From the NCBI RefSeq assembly GCF_029945685.1, contig NZ_JAQSDA010000025.1, forward strand, positions 124,001 to 188,000: DNA of 64,000 nt. Direction: 5' to 3'. A program made the position numbers and the translations under genes. This document shows positions 42,038 to 53,041 of this stretch, one piece after another (the stretch's first letter is position 1; every line of letters starts with the position of its first letter). The notes below the pieces were generated by a model. That model made no database searches. It had not been told where the DNA came from and saw nothing but the letters and a program-made list of their open reading frames with translations. This DNA is from Polaromonas sp. (GTDB taxonomy: Bacteria > Pseudomonadota > Gammaproteobacteria > Burkholderiales > Burkholderiaceae_C).

Positions 42038-45000
42038 ATGCAACTGGCAGAAGTCTCGATACGTCGCCCGGTGTTTGCCACCGTGCTGTCCCTGCTGATC
42101 GTGCTGATCGGCGCGGTCAGTTTCCAGCGCCTGACGGTACGCGAGTACCCCAAGATCGACGAGCCGGTGGTGACGGTCAGCGTGCGTTACCCCGGTGCCT
42201 CGGCCGAGGTGATCGAATCACAGGTGACCAAGCCGCTGGAGGACTCGATTGCCGGCATCGACGCGGTGGATGTGCTGACTTCGATCAGCCGCGCCGACCA
42301 GAGCCAGATTTCCGTGCGTTTCCGGCTCGAGAAAGACGCCGACGCCGCGGCCGCCGAGGTGCGCGACCGCACCTCGCGGGTACGCAACAAGCTGCCGCAG
42401 GCCATTGAAGAGCCGGTGATTGCCAAGGTCGAGGCCGATGCGTTTCCCGTGATCTGGCTGGCCTTCACCAGCGACAGCCTGACCCGGCTGCAGATCAACG
42501 ACCTCGTCAATCGCATCGTCAAGCCGCGCCTGCAAACTGTCACCGGTGTGGCCGATGTGCGCATCTTCGGTGAACGCAAATACGCGATGCGTGTCTGGCT
42601 CGATCCCCGGAAAATGGCGGCCTACCGCCTGACCACGCAGGACATCGAGGACGCCATCCGCCGCAGCAACCTGGAGGTTCCCGCCGGCCGCATTGAATCG
42701 CAGCAACGCGAGTTCAGCGTGACGTCCGAGACCGGCCTGGTGCGTCCCGAACAGTTCGGCGAGGTGGTGATCCGCAGCGTCAACGGTTTCCCGGTCAAGG
42801 TGCGCGATGTGGCGCGTGTCGAGGAAGGCGCCGCGGACGAGCGCAGCGGCGTGCGGCTCAATGGCCGAGCGGCCATCGGGGCCGGCGTGATCCGCCAGGC
42901 CACCGCCAACCCGCTGGACCTGTCGCAAGGCGTGCGCAACATGATTCCGCAGCTCAAGGCCGATCTGCCGCCGGAAGTCAATATCGACATCGCCAATGAC
43001 AACTCGGTGTTCATCGACCGTTCGGTCAAGAACGTCTACCAGACCATCGCCGAAGCAGTGGCGCTGGTGGCCCTCGTGATCTTTGTGTTCCTGCGCACCT
43101 TCCGCGCGTCCATCATTCCCATCGTCACCATCCCGGTCAGCCTGGTCGGCACCTTTGCGCTGATGGCGCTGGCGGGCTTCACCATCAACACGCTGACGCT
43201 GCTGGCGCTGGTGCTGGCCATCGGGCTGGTGGTCGATGATGCCATCGTGATGCTGGAAAACATCTTCCGTCACATCGAAGAGGGACTGGATCCGTTTTCG
43301 GCAGCCATCAAGGGCGCGCGGGAAATCGGTTTTGCCGTCGTCACCATGACGGCGACGCTGGTGGCGGTTTACGCGCCCCTGGCCTTCACACCCGGGCGCA
43401 CCGGCCGGCTGTTTGTGGAGTTTGCGCTGGCGCTGGCCGGCGCGGTGGTCGTGTCGGGTTTTGTGGCGCTGACCCTGACGCCCATGCTGTGCGCCAAGCT
43501 TCTCAAACACAACCCGAAACCCAATGTTTTTGACCGCGGCATGGAGCGCTTTCTCAACGCGGTCTCCGACCGTTACGCCAGCGTGCTGCGCTGGGTGCTC
43601 ATCCGGCGTTACCAGCCGGTGGCTGGCCAGGGCGGCGGCCTCAGGGCCTGGGTGCTGCAGGCGCGCTGGATCGTGGTGGGTGTCATGCTGGCCAGCGCGC
43701 TGGCCATTTTGCTGATCTTCCCGACCATGAAGCAGGAGTTGTCGCCGCTGGAAGACCGGGGCACCATCCTGGCCACCGTCAATGCGCCCGATGGCGCCAC
43801 GCTGGACTACACCAACCGTTATGCCGAGGCGCTGGAGAAAATGGGCCAGCCCTACAAGGAGTTCGACCGGATCTTTGCGAGTATCGGCAACCCCACCGTG
43901 TCGCAGGCCAGTGTCATCTACCGCACGGTGGACTGGGACGACCGCAAGCGCAGCACGCTGGAGATGGCGCGTGAACTGCAGCCCAAGTTCGCCAGCCTGC
44001 CGGGCGTCACGGCGTTTCCGATCACGCCGCCATCGCTGGGCCAGGGCTTTCGCGAGCGGCCGCTCAATTTTGTGATCCAGACCTCGGACAGCTACGAAAA
44101 CCTCAACATCGTGGTCGAGCAGTTGCTCGCCGAGATTGCCAAAAACCCGGGCATCCAGTCGCCGGTGTCGGACCTGCGCCTGAACAAGCCCGAGCTGCGC
44201 ATCGACGTCAACCGTGCCAAGGCCGCCGATCTCGGCGTCAGCGTGGAAGTGGTGGCCAAGGCGATTGAAACCATGCTGGGCGGGCGCAACGTGACGCGTT
44301 ACAAGCGCGACGCCGAGCAGTACGACGTGATCGTGCAGACCGAAGCGGGCGGGCGCAGCACGCCGGAAGACATCGAAGGCATTTATGTGCGCGGCCGCAG
44401 CGACGCGATGATTCCGCTGTCCAGCCTGGTGACCGTGCGCGAGGCGGTCTCGCCGCGCGAACTCAATCACTTCGGCCAGCGGCGGGCTGCCTCCATCACG
44501 GCCAACCTGGCACCCGACTACTCGCTGGGCCAGGCGCTGACCTTCATGAACGAAATCTCGGCCAAGGTGCTCAAGCCCGGCTACAGCACCGACCTGAACG
44601 GCACCTCGCGCGAGTTCAAGAATTCCCAGGGCGCCCTGGCCATCGTGTTCGTGCTGGCGCTGGTCTTCATTTTTCTGGTGCTGGCCGCGCAGTTCGAGAG
44701 TTTCATCGACCCGCTGGTGATCATGCTGTCGGTGCCGCTGTCGATGATCGGTGCGCTGGTTGCGCTCAAGCTGTCAGGCGGCTCGCTCAATGTCTATTCG
44801 CAGATCGGGCTGATCACCCTGGTCGGGCTGATCACCAAACACGGCATCCTGATCGTCGAGTTCACGAATCAGCTGCGTGGCCAGGGCATGGACATGCTGG
44901 AGGCGCTGGTCAAGGCCTCCGCGCAGCGCCTGCGCCCGATCCTGATGACCACCGGCGCCATGGTGCTGGGCGCCTTGCCGCTGGCGCTGGCCACCGGGGC

Positions 45001-45193
45001 AGGCGCGGAAAGCCGCATCCAGATCGGCTGGGTCATCGTGGGCGGCATGTCGCTGGGCACGCTGCTGACGGTGTTCGTGGTGCCGACCATGTACGCGCTG
45101 TTTGCCCGCAGCACGATTCCGGGCGCCAACAAGGCGGTGGCGAAGGATGAGCCGGAGGTCCACCATGGATCTCCGGAATACATCGCCAAGTAA
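42038..45193 (+). CDS. RND efflux pump permease (AcrB/HAE1 family)
   Basis: 1051 residues, the family length. N-terminal MQLAEVSIRRPVFATVLSLLIVLIGAVSFQRL, porter domain with YPGASAEVIESQVTKPLEDSIAGIDAVD, and TM4 with LVLAIGLVVDDAIVMLENIFRH carrying the proton-relay Asp pair. The second half repeats the design. It exports drugs or other amphiphiles using the proton gradient. Downstream of its adaptor by 32 bp, forming a two-gene operon. It resembles multidrug rather than metal pumps. Confidence 0.94.
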   Translation: MQLAEVSIRRPVFATVLSLLIVLIGAVSFQRLTVREYPKIDEPVVTVSVRYPGASAEVIESQVTKPLEDSIAGIDAVDVLTSISRADQSQISVRFRLEKDADAAAAEVRDRTSRVRNKLPQAIEEPVIAKVEADAFPVIWLAFTSDSLTRLQINDLVNRIVKPRLQTVTGVADVRIFGERKYAMRVWLDPRKMAAYRLTTQDIEDAIRRSNLEVPAGRIESQQREFSVTSETGLVRPEQFGEVVIRSVNGFPVKVRDVARVEEGAADERSGVRLNGRAAIGAGVIRQATANPLDLSQGVRNMIPQLKADLPPEVNIDIANDNSVFIDRSVKNVYQTIAEAVALVALVIFVFLRTFRASIIPIVTIPVSLVGTFALMALAGFTINTLTLLALVLAIGLVVDDAIVMLENIFRHIEEGLDPFSAAIKGAREIGFAVVTMTATLVAVYAPLAFTPGRTGRLFVEFALALAGAVVVSGFVALTLTPMLCAKLLKHNPKPNVFDRGMERFLNAVSDRYASVLRWVLIRRYQPVAGQGGGLRAWVLQARWIVVGVMLASALAILLIFPTMKQELSPLEDRGTILATVNAPDGATLDYTNRYAEALEKMGQPYKEFDRIFASIGNPTVSQASVIYRTVDWDDRKRSTLEMARELQPKFASLPGVTAFPITPPSLGQGFRERPLNFVIQTSDSYENLNIVVEQLLAEIAKNPGIQSPVSDLRLNKPELRIDVNRAKAADLGVSVEVVAKAIETMLGGRNVTRYKRDAEQYDVIVQTEAGGRSTPEDIEGIYVRGRSDAMIPLSSLVTVREAVSPRELNHFGQRRAASITANLAPDYSLGQALTFMNEISAKVLKPGYSTDLNGTSREFKNSQGALAIVFVLALVFIFLVLAAQFESFIDPLVIMLSVPLSMIGALVALKLSGGSLNVYSQIGLITLVGLITKHGILIVEFTNQLRGQGMDMLEALVKASAQRLRPILMTTGAMVLGALPLALATGAGAESRIQIGWVIVGGMSLGTLLTVFVVPTMYALFARSTIPGANKAVAKDEPEVHHGSPEYIAK

Positions 45194-45197
45194 AACG

Positions 45198-45289
45198 GCC
45201 CCCCACTTTTCACGGCGTGTCATGCGCTGCCCACCGAGGGGGCCGCTGCGCTTGCGGTCCGGCGAAGCCGGTTTCGCGGCCCCGGCTGG
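45198..45289 (+). repeat. Dispersed repeat, family R1, copy f
   Basis: GCCCCCCACTTTTCACGGCG at the start, CCCACCGAGGGGGCC, CGCTTGCGGTCCGGCGAAGC, ending CGCGGCCCCGGCTGG. It lies in the 192-bp gap between the RND permease and moeA, whose stops face each other. Confidence 0.85.
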
Positions 45290-45385
45290 CCGGGCGGACC
45301 TTTCGTGCTGCTTCTGATCGCTCTGTGGTGTCGAAAGACGGGATATTGGCGGACGCGAGCTACGCGCGGTGATCGACCGTGAGGG

Positions 45386-46720
45386 TCACATCCAGCCGTC
45401 GAACATCATCACATCCACCTCGTCGCCTGTGGCGATGTTGCCCTGGCTGTGGTGCAGCACGATCAGGCCATTGGCCTGTGCCATGGAGCTGAGCACGCCC
45501 GAGCCCTGGTTGCCGGTGGTCCTGACCTGCAGCGAACCGCCGGCGGCGGTGGATACCCAGCCGCGCTGGTACTCGGTGCGGCCCGGCTTCTTGCGCATGG
45601 GTTCCAGGCAGCGCGCCTTGAGCAGCGGTGGCGCCGGGTCGATGCATCCCATCATCTGCAGCAGGGCCGGCCGCACAAAAGCCAGAAAAGTCACCATCAC
45701 CGCGACCGGGTTGCCCGGCAGGCCGAACAGGATGGCACCGTCTCGGTTGCTATCATTCTGGAAGCTGCTTGCGCCCGCATCCATTGGGCTGGAGGCCGAT
45801 CTGGCTTGAGATATCCGGCCCACCGCCATCGGCCGCCCGGGACGCATGGCGATTTTCCAGAAGGCCACGTCGCCGAGCTTTTTCATCATGGCCTTGGTGT
45901 AGTCGGCCTCGCCGACGCTGACACCGCCGGACGTGATGATGGCATCGGCCTGCGCCGCGGCGGCTGTGAAAGCTGCTTCCAGCAGGGCCGGCTCGTCCTG
46001 CACCACGCCCATGTCGATCACCTCGCAGCCCAGCTGCCTGAGCATGCCGAACACCGTGTAGCGGTTGCTGTCGTAGACCGCACCTTCGCGCGGCGCCTCG
46101 CCCAGCGACAGGATTTCATCGCCCGTTGAAAAGTAGGCCACCCGCAGCGGCCGCAGGGTGCTGACGGTTTTCATGCCCAAAGAGGCCACCAGCCCAAGCC
46201 GGGCGGGCGTGAGCAGCTCGCCTTTTGATAGCGCTGGCCGGCCCTGCATGAGGTCCTCGCCGCGCAGCCGGCGGTTGTCGCCCGGCTGCAGCAGTCGGGC
46301 GGGCAGGGTGATGGCCTCGCCCCGAACGCTGACAAATTCCTGCGGCACCACGGTGTCCAACCCGGCCGGCATGATGGCGCCGGTCATGATCTTCACGCAC
46401 TCGCTGGCACCGACCGTGCCCTGCCAGGCCTTGCCCGCCAGCGCCGTGCCCACGATTTTCAGGGTCAGGTCTGTGCCCGCTGCGAGGGCGGCGCCGTGAA
46501 AGGCGTACCCGTCCATGGCCGAGTTGTCGTGGGGCGGCACGTCGAACGGCGACACCACATCGGCCGCCAGCACGCGGCCCAGCGCCTCGAACAGCGGCAG
46601 TTCCGCGACGTCCTGCACCGGCTCCACCAGCTGCGACAGAAAGCGAAGTACATCGGCGGCGGGCAGGGCCTGCGGATCGTAGCCCTGCAGTTCAGCGGCG
46701 ATCTGGGCGATGGTCTTCAT
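45386..46720 (-). CDS. moeA: Molybdopterin molybdotransferase MoeA with a repeat-derived insertion
   Basis: Start at 46720 in the ATGA overlap with mobA; 444 residues, a little longer than usual. Conserved [55 protein letters not shown] and the [13 protein letters not shown] loop. It inserts molybdate into adenylylated molybdopterin. Between GRPMAVGRI and ILFGLPGNP, normally almost adjacent, ~25 extra residues occur, 16 of them ([16 protein letters not shown]) encoded by an R2 repeat at 45749-45797. Confidence 0.94.
   Translation of the reverse strand: MKTIAQIAAELQGYDPQALPAADVLRFLSQLVEPVQDVAELPLFEALGRVLAADVVSPFDVPPHDNSAMDGYAFHGAALAAGTDLTLKIVGTALAGKAWQGTVGASECVKIMTGAIMPAGLDTVVPQEFVSVRGEAITLPARLLQPGDNRRLRGEDLMQGRPALSKGELLTPARLGLVASLGMKTVSTLRPLRVAYFSTGDEILSLGEAPREGAVYDSNRYTVFGMLRQLGCEVIDMGVVQDEPALLEAAFTAAAAQADAIITSGGVSVGEADYTKAMMKKLGDVAFWKIAMRPGRPMAVGRISQARSASSPMDAGASSFQNDSNRDGAILFGLPGNPVAVMVTFLAFVRPALLQMMGCIDPAPPLLKARCLEPMRKKPGRTEYQRGWVSTAAGGSLQVRTTGNQGSGVLSSMAQANGLIVLHHSQGNIATGDEVDVMMFDGWM
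45749..45797 (+). repeat. Dispersed repeat, family R2, copy 7 (inside moeA)
   Basis: GCTATCATTCTGGAAGCTGC, TTGCGCCCGC, then TTGGGCTGGAGGCC: one of the closest matches to the R2 pattern. It is read antisense in moeA without a stop. Confidence 0.75.
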
Positions 46721-47349
46721 GGACGCAGGGCTTCGAGCTGGTGAAGTTCCGCCAAGGTGTTGGCGTTGAAGAAAGCACGCGGGTCGTCGCCCGGCTGGTT
46801 GAAGGGCACAAGCACGGTTTTGTGCTGCGCGGTCCACGCATCGATCTTGCGGCCGCCGCTGGTGGTGAACAGCATCAGGCTTTCCAGCAGGCGGGTGCGC
46901 AGCAGGCAGAAAACCGGCTGCGCGCGCAACTGGCCGTCTTCCTCGGGGGCGGCCACCACGGCGATGTCTGCATCGTCCCGCACCATCGCCTCCGCAAGGC
47001 GGGCGACCAGTTCCTGGCTGAACAGCGGGGTGTCGCAGGGCACGGTCACCAGGTAAGGTGTCTCGCAGCGCTCCATCCCGGTCAGGAAACCTGCGAGAGG
47101 GCCGGAAAATTCACCAAGGCCAGCTGCATCGGGCCAGACCGGCACACCAAACGACTCATAGGCCGCGAGGTTGCGGTTGGCATTGACCATCACCTCGCCG
47201 ACCTGCGGTGACAGCCGCAGCAGGGTGTGCAGCGCCAGTGGCACGCCGTTGAAGCTCTGCAGCCCCTTGTCCACCCCACCCATGCGCGAGCCGCGTCCGC
47301 CGGCAAGGATGATGCCGGTGATTTCGGCGCCGTCTATCGTGTCAATCAT
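46717..47349 (-). CDS. mobA: Molybdenum cofactor guanylyltransferase MobA
   Basis: Start at 47349 ([25 protein letters not shown]); the longer frame is R1 repeat sequence. 210 residues. The nucleotide-binding motif [16 protein letters not shown] and [11 protein letters not shown] (metal-binding Asp) are conserved. It attaches GMP to Mo-molybdopterin to form the MGD cofactor of DMSO-reductase-family enzymes. It overlaps moeA by 4 bp and is separated from moaA by an R1 copy. Confidence 0.94.
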   Translation of the reverse strand: MIDTIDGAEITGIILAGGRGSRMGGVDKGLQSFNGVPLALHTLLRLSPQVGEVMVNANRNLAAYESFGVPVWPDAAGLGEFSGPLAGFLTGMERCETPYLVTVPCDTPLFSQELVARLAEAMVRDDADIAVVAAPEEDGQLRAQPVFCLLRTRLLESLMLFTTSGGRKIDAWTAQHKTVLVPFNQPGDDPRAFFNANTLAELHQLEALRP

Positions 47350-47398
47350 GTGCTTCCAATCTTTGTACGGAATACCGGGCAGGCGCGGACACTCTTTA

Positions 47399-47490
47399 CC
47401 AGCAGGGGCCGCGGAACCGGCTTTGCCGGGCCGCAGGCGCAGCGCCCCCTCGGGGGGCAGCGAAGTACACAAAGTGACGAGCCTGGGGGC
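47399..47490 (-). repeat. Dispersed repeat, family R1, copy g
   Basis: Minus strand: GCCCCCAGGCTCGTCACTTT at the start, CCCCCCGAGGGGGC, GCGCCTGCGGCCCGGC, ending TTCCGCGGCCCCTGCTGG. It lies between moaA and mobA. Confidence 0.85.
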
Positions 47491-47496
47491 TCATGT

Positions 47497-48624
47497 CTAG
47501 CCACCGATGTAACTCATCTCGACGCGTTTGCCGCCATCGCCCGGCATGGAACTGTCAGGCGGCAGCGCCGCACGCAGCTCCGAATAACGGTCGTTGCGGC
47601 CCTGCCAGATGTGGGCGACGGCGCCGGAAATCTGCTCGTCGGAATAGTGGCTGTCGCGCAGCAGGGCGCGCAGGTCGTGGCCCTGGCTGGCGAACAGGCA
47701 CAAAAACAGCTTGCCCTCGGTGGACAGGCGTGCCCGATTGCAGTCGCCGCAAAAAGCCTTGGTGACGCTGCTGATCACGCCAATTTCGCCAGCGCCATCG
47801 GCGTAACGCCAGCGTTCGGCCGTTTCCCCGACGTAGTTGGGGTCGATGGCTTCGAGTGGAAATTCCTGCTGCAGGCGCTGGATGACTTCGGCCGAGGGCA
47901 TCACTTCGTCCATGCGCCAGCCGTTGGTCGCGCCCACGTCCATGTATTCGATAAAACGCAGCACCACCCCGGAGTTGCGGAAATGCCGGGCCATGGGCAG
48001 GATCTCGGCATCGTTGGTGCCGCGCTTGACCACCATGTTCACCTTGATGGGCGCCAGGCCCACCTGGTGCGCGACTTCGATGCCCTTGAGCACGTCGGCG
48101 ACCGGAAAGTCCACGTCGTTCATGCGCCGGAACACCGCGTCGTCCAGTCCGTCCAGGCTCACGGTGACGCGCTGCAGGCCGGCGTCTTTCAGGGCCTGGG
48201 CCTTTTTGACCAGCAGGGAGCCGTTGGTCGTCAGTGTGATGTCCAGCGGCTTGCCCTGCGGCGTTTCGAGCCGGGCCAGCATGCCGATCAGCACTTCCAG
48301 GTGCTTGCGCAGCAGCGGCTCGCCGCCGGTCAGCCGGATTTTTTCGACACCGTGCGCGACAAAAATTCTGGTGAGCCGCGTGATCTCTTCAAAACTCAGC
48401 AGCGAGGTCTGCGGCAAAAACGCATAGTCCTTGTTGAAGACCTCGCTGGGCATGCAGTAGCTGCAGCGGAAGTTGCAGCGGTCGGTCACGCTGATGCGCA
48501 GGTCATGCAGCGGCCGGGCCAGCGCGTCGGCCAGCAGGCCGGTGGGCGCCTGCAGCTGCGCAGGGATGTGCGGCACGCGCGCGGCGTAACGGATGTCTGC
48601 GATGGGGATGATTTTGTCGGTCAT
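47497..48624 (-). CDS. moaA: GTP 3',8-cyclase MoaA
   Basis: Start at 48624 ([18 protein letters not shown]); 375 residues, with a ~40-residue N-terminal extension before the core [21 protein letters not shown]. The radical SAM cluster motif is CNFRCSYC. The second cluster is bound by [18 protein letters not shown] near the C-terminus, and the C-terminal Gly-Gly tail needed for activity is present (MSYIGG). It catalyses the first step of molybdopterin synthesis from GTP. First of the moaA-mobA-moeA set. Confidence 0.96.
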   Translation of the reverse strand: MTDKIIPIADIRYAARVPHIPAQLQAPTGLLADALARPLHDLRISVTDRCNFRCSYCMPSEVFNKDYAFLPQTSLLSFEEITRLTRIFVAHGVEKIRLTGGEPLLRKHLEVLIGMLARLETPQGKPLDITLTTNGSLLVKKAQALKDAGLQRVTVSLDGLDDAVFRRMNDVDFPVADVLKGIEVAHQVGLAPIKVNMVVKRGTNDAEILPMARHFRNSGVVLRFIEYMDVGATNGWRMDEVMPSAEVIQRLQQEFPLEAIDPNYVGETAERWRYADGAGEIGVISSVTKAFCGDCNRARLSTEGKLFLCLFASQGHDLRALLRDSHYSDEQISGAVAHIWQGRNDRYSELRAALPPDSSMPGDGGKRVEMSYIGG

Positions 48625-48724
48625 GCTGAAAAGGCCCAAGCAGGGAATTTACGCCATTGGCGCGGCCAGGCGAACACCGACCGGCATCCTTGCGGGATCA
48701 TGCGGGGCAGGCCCATCATGGCGC

Positions 48725-49144
48725 TTAGCCGAGCCAGCGCACGTTGTCCACAATTTCGTTGAAAAAGGCACGCAACGACGGCACGCTCATGGCGTAGGGA
48801 TCAAAGTCACGGCTTCCCGAATACTTCTGGAAAATCTGGCGGTTTTCTTCCAGGGATGACAGCAGCCCCATGGACCAGCTTCCAAATCGGCGCTGGGTGA
48901 TCTCGGAAAAATCCAGGATGGCGGGGTCGCGATGGCGTTCGTCACGCAGCAGGCGGTGATACAGCGCGTTCACCTCGGCTTTATCGCCCTCCAACTGCTG
49001 AAGGAAGATGCCATTGTTCAGGCACAACGCGCCAGTCACGCCAGCCAGCGCATTGTTTCGCTTGGATGCGGCGAGAATGTCCTTGACATCGTTTGCACCG
49101 AGAACACTTGCGGTACGGCTGGCATAGGTGAGTTGTACGAGCAT
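48725..49144 (-). CDS. BLUF-domain blue-light sensor
   Basis: Start at 49144 (MLVQLTYASRTASVLG) with GGAGGAAT ideally placed; 139 residues. A short BLUF protein: flavin-site Tyr7 (QLTYAS), Asn30/31 (KRNNALAGVTGAL), Gln49 (IFLQQLEG), the semi-conserved Trp90/Met92 pair (GSWSMGL), and the RDERHRD motif. It binds FAD and changes hydrogen bonding in blue light. No output domain is fused, so it should signal by protein contact. About 100 bp upstream of moaA on the same strand. Confidence 0.92.
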   Translation of the reverse strand: MLVQLTYASRTASVLGANDVKDILAASKRNNALAGVTGALCLNNGIFLQQLEGDKAEVNALYHRLLRDERHRDPAILDFSEITQRRFGSWSMGLLSSLEENRQIFQKYSGSRDFDPYAMSVPSLRAFFNEIVDNVRWLG

Positions 49145-49216
49145 TGATTCCTCCAAATTGATTCAGTTTGTCACAAATGGAAATCCCCCACGGGGCGCTC
49201 TCCGTCCGGTCAGGAA

Positions 49217-49990
<774 letters not shown>

Positions 49991-50005
49991 GGTGTTTCCT
50001 TAATT

Positions 50006-50052
50006 GCTATGAATGTTGTAGCTGCTGGCGCCCGATGATAAAGGGCTGCAGC
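50006..50052 (+). repeat. Dispersed repeat, family R2, copy 8 (SDR leader)
   Basis: GCTATGAATGTTGTAGCTGC, TGGCGCCCGA, then AAAGGGCTGCAGCC. It ends 16 bp from the SDR start codon, so it would lie in that gene's 5' untranslated region and close to its ribosome site. Confidence 0.7.
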
Positions 50053-50082
50053 CTGTTTTATATTGAAGAAGGACGGACGGGT

Positions 50083-51516
50083 TCAGCCATGCCGGATCGC
50101 CACGGTCTTCAGCGTGGTGAAGCCGTACAAGGCCTCAAAACCTTTTTCCCGTCCGTAACCCGAGGACTTGACGCCACCGAAGGGCAACTCCACCCCGCCG
50201 CCGGCGCCGTAGTTGTTGATGAAGACCTGGCCGCTCTGCACACGTTTGGCCATGCGGAACTGGCGCCCGCCGTCGCGGGTCCAGATGCCGGCCACCAGGC
50301 CGAACTGGGTGGCGTTGGCGAGTTCGACCGCGTGGTCTTCATCGCGGAAACTCATGGCGCACAGCACCGGGCCGAACACTTCTTCCTGCGCCAGGCGGTG
50401 CTTCACCGGCACGTCACGCAGCAGCGTCGGGGCCTGGTAGAAGCCGGTGTCGGGCGCTTCATCGACGATCTGGCCCTGCGCCACCATGGGAATGCCGGCT
50501 ACCTGGGCGTCGCTCAAGAAGTCCCAGACGCGCTGCTGCTGGGTCTGGCGGATCAGCGGTCCGACGTCCAGATCCAGGGTGGCGGGGCCCACGCGCAGCT
50601 TCTCGAAGGCCTGACCCAGGCGCTCCAGCAGCGGTTCATAAATCTGCTGGTCAATCAGCAGGCGCGAGCCGGCCGAGCAGGTCTGCCCGGCGTTCTGCAC
50701 GATGGCGTTGACCAGCGCCGGAATGGCTTGCTCCAGGTCCGCGTCGGAAAAAACGATTTGCGGGCTTTTGCCACCGAGTTCGAGCGTGACCGGGCAATGC
50801 CGCTCGGCCGCCACCTGCTGGATCAAGGTGCCCACCGTCGGGCTGCCGGTGAAGCTGATGTGATGGATGCCCCTGTGGCGGGCCAGGGCATCGCCGACTT
50901 CATGGCCGTAACCGGTGACGATGTTGATGGCGCCGGCCGGAAACCCCACCTCGGCGGCCAGTTGCGCCACGCGGATCAGCGACAGGCAGGCGTCTTCGGC
51001 CGGCTTGACCACGCAGACGTTGCCGGCAGCCAGGGCGCCGCCAACGCTGCGGCCGAAAATCTGCATCGGGTAGTTCCACGGGATGATGTGGCCGGTCACG
51101 CCGTGCGGCTCGCGCCAGGTCATCACGCTGTAGCCGTCGAGGTAGGGCAGGGTCTCGCCGTGCAGCTTGTCGCAGGCGCCGGCGTAGAACTCGAAATAAC
51201 GCACCAGCGCGGCGGCGTCGGCTTTGGCCTGCTTGGTGGGCTTGCCGCAATCGCGCTGCTCGATGGCTGCGAGTTCATCGGCATGTTCGGCGATCTTGCG
51301 TGACAGGGCCATCAGCAGCCGGCCACGTTCGGCGGCGGTGACCTTGTGCCAGACGGTGTTGAGGCAGTCATGGGCGGCTTGCACCGCCTGGTCGATGTCC
51401 TGCGCATTGCTGCGCTGGATCTCGTCGAAGGGCTGACCGTCGGACGGATCGATCACAGGAAGGGTTTTGCCCGAAGAGGAGCGGACCGATGCGTTGGCGA
51501 TGTAATTGAGTTGCAT
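50083..51516 (-). CDS. NAD(P)-dependent aldehyde dehydrogenase
   Basis: Start at 51516 (MQLNYIANASVRSSSGKTLPVIDP); 477 residues. Conserved GHIIPWNYPM, VVKPAEDACLS, FTGSPTVGTLI, the general base in TLELGGKSPQIVF, catalytic Cys in NAGQTCSAGSRLL and QEEVFGPVL. It oxidises an aldehyde to the acid. The betaine-aldehyde/gamma-aminobutyraldehyde class is closest by eye but the substrate is not certain. Upstream of the SDR gene on the same strand. Confidence 0.93.
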   Translation of the reverse strand: MQLNYIANASVRSSSGKTLPVIDPSDGQPFDEIQRSNAQDIDQAVQAAHDCLNTVWHKVTAAERGRLLMALSRKIAEHADELAAIEQRDCGKPTKQAKADAAALVRYFEFYAGACDKLHGETLPYLDGYSVMTWREPHGVTGHIIPWNYPMQIFGRSVGGALAAGNVCVVKPAEDACLSLIRVAQLAAEVGFPAGAINIVTGYGHEVGDALARHRGIHHISFTGSPTVGTLIQQVAAERHCPVTLELGGKSPQIVFSDADLEQAIPALVNAIVQNAGQTCSAGSRLLIDQQIYEPLLERLGQAFEKLRVGPATLDLDVGPLIRQTQQQRVWDFLSDAQVAGIPMVAQGQIVDEAPDTGFYQAPTLLRDVPVKHRLAQEEVFGPVLCAMSFRDEDHAVELANATQFGLVAGIWTRDGGRQFRMAKRVQSGQVFINNYGAGGGVELPFGGVKSSGYGREKGFEALYGFTTLKTVAIRHG

Positions 51517-51584
51517 CACCCTATTCTCGCGCAAGGGACTGGTCGCTGCCAGCACGCCCTTTTCGCTGTCCCTCTCCCTGTCCC

Positions 51585-52868
51585 TTATTTCAGTACCGCA
51601 GCGTAGACCATGTTGCGGATCAGGCTTCGGTAATGGGTGCGGTGTTTGGGTGACTGCATCATGAAGACGACGAACATCTCCGATTTTGGATCAACCCACA
51701 TGTAGGTTCCACCTGCGCCACCCCAGTAGTACTCGCCGGCCTCGCCGGGGTAGGGCGCTTCGCCGGTCGAGCGGCGCACGGCAAAACCAAGGCCAAAGCC
51801 GTAGCCTGCACCCGGCAGATACAGCGGGCCCGGCACCACGCCCGCGCCGGCATTGGCATGGTCAGATGTCATCAGGCGCAAGGTGCTGGGCCCCAGGTAG
51901 CGTTTGCCGTCGAGTGTGCCGCCGTTGAGCAGCATCTGCAGAAACTGGGCGTAGTCGGTGGCCGTAGACACCATGCCGCCACCGCCAGACTCGAGTTTTC
52001 TGACAACGCGCGGATCGCTGATGTCGGCACCGACGCCGAAGTTGCGGTCGTTGGCCAGCGGTTCTGCCAGGCGTTTTTGCCGGGCGACATCCGTGACGTA
52101 AAAACTGGTGTCGGCCATGCCCAGGGGGTCGAGCAGACGCTCTTTCTCAAAAGCATACAGCGACTTGCCGGAGACCACTTCCACCACGCGTCCGAGAATG
52201 TCGGTGGAATAGCTGTAGTCCCAGGTGGTGCCAGGTTGGTAGGCGAGCGGCAGCTTGGCAACACGCTGGGAGAACTCGTGGTTGTCGGGGTCGCCCGCAT
52301 TGATGTTGGCGTCGTTGTAGGCCTTCTTGACCAGCCCAGGCCCGAAGAAGCCATAGGTGATGCCGGAGGTATGGCGCATCAGGTCCTGCACGGTGATGGC
52401 GCGGCGTGCGGGCACGATGTCCAGGCTGGGCGCGCCGCCGGCGTCAGGTTTTTCCACACCCACCGTCATCTTCGCGAACTCGGGCAGGTACATGGAAATC
52501 GGGTCTTCCAGCTTGAGCCTGCCGTCTTCGACCAGCATCATCGCCGCCACCGTCGTGATGGGTTTGCTCATGGAGTAGATGCGGAAAATCGCATCCCTGG
52601 TCATGGGGGCCGGGGTGGCGGCGTCCAGCTTGCCGACGCTTTCAAAGTAGGCTACCTTGCCGCGTCGCGCCACCAGCAGCACAGCGCCCGGTATCTTGTT
52701 GGCCGCCACATCGGCCTTGAGTGTTTCGGTGATCATGTCCAGCCGCTGGGAGGACAGGTCGACGCGTTCCGGTGTGGTGCGTGGCAACTCGCGGGCACTG
52801 GCCAGCAGTGGCAGGACCAAAGCCATGCAAAGGGCCAGGCCGCGCAGGCTTGGACGAATAGGTGTCAT
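51585..52868 (-). CDS. Secreted class C [17 protein letters not shown] serine hydrolase (esterase)
   Basis: 427 residues. N-terminal signal [15 protein letters not shown]. Nucleophile motif SMSK in [24 protein letters not shown] (SxxK), the second motif [10 protein letters not shown] (YxS in place of the YAN of lactamases, as in EstB-type esterases), and [12 protein letters not shown] near the third motif. It probably hydrolyses esters rather than lactams. Start preceded by AAGGAGACAAC. On the same strand as, and upstream of, the aldehyde dehydrogenase gene. Confidence 0.88.
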   Translation of the reverse strand: MTPIRPSLRGLALCMALVLPLLASARELPRTTPERVDLSSQRLDMITETLKADVAANKIPGAVLLVARRGKVAYFESVGKLDAATPAPMTRDAIFRIYSMSKPITTVAAMMLVEDGRLKLEDPISMYLPEFAKMTVGVEKPDAGGAPSLDIVPARRAITVQDLMRHTSGITYGFFGPGLVKKAYNDANINAGDPDNHEFSQRVAKLPLAYQPGTTWDYSYSTDILGRVVEVVSGKSLYAFEKERLLDPLGMADTSFYVTDVARQKRLAEPLANDRNFGVGADISDPRVVRKLESGGGGMVSTATDYAQFLQMLLNGGTLDGKRYLGPSTLRLMTSDHANAGAGVVPGPLYLPGAGYGFGLGFAVRRSTGEAPYPGEAGEYYWGGAGGTYMWVDPKSEMFVVFMMQSPKHRTHYRSLIRNMVYAAVLK

Positions 52869-52984
52869 GTTGTCTCCTTGTTATGAGCGGCCAGTTTAGC
52901 CCGCTGGAGACCTTATGCAACGCACGTCTTGATGCGCCGGATTGATTGCTCAATCAGCCATTTTCCATTGTGGGATATGAAAGG

Positions 52985-53007
52985 ATTGCTATATAAAGTA
53001 TAGCAAT
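52985..53007. repeat. AT-rich inverted repeat
   Basis: ATTGCTATA-TAAAG-TATAGCAAT is a 9-bp perfect stem. Its core GCTAT...ATAGC resembles the first 17 bp of family R2, so it may be a truncated copy. It lies 35 bp past the PF10118 gene stop and might help end its transcript, but no T-run is seen. Confidence 0.45.
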
Positions 53008-53041
53008 TTCATGCGAGGCTGTCGCGCCCGCGCCAGCTGGC

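Noticed and set aside
42218-44470. 750-codon open frame opposite the RND permease
   Set aside because: Same reason: a shadow of the real gene with low-complexity His/Arg/Gln composition.
46184-46232. Possible tenth R2 copy inside moeA
   Set aside because: The DNA resembles R2 in part, but the encoded [17 protein letters not shown] is the normal conserved MoeA sequence, so the likeness is probably chance.
46717-47472. Longer MobA starting at 47472
   Set aside because: The extra N-terminus ([20 protein letters not shown]) is just the translation of R1 repeat DNA; the true start is at 47349 before the nucleotide-binding motif.
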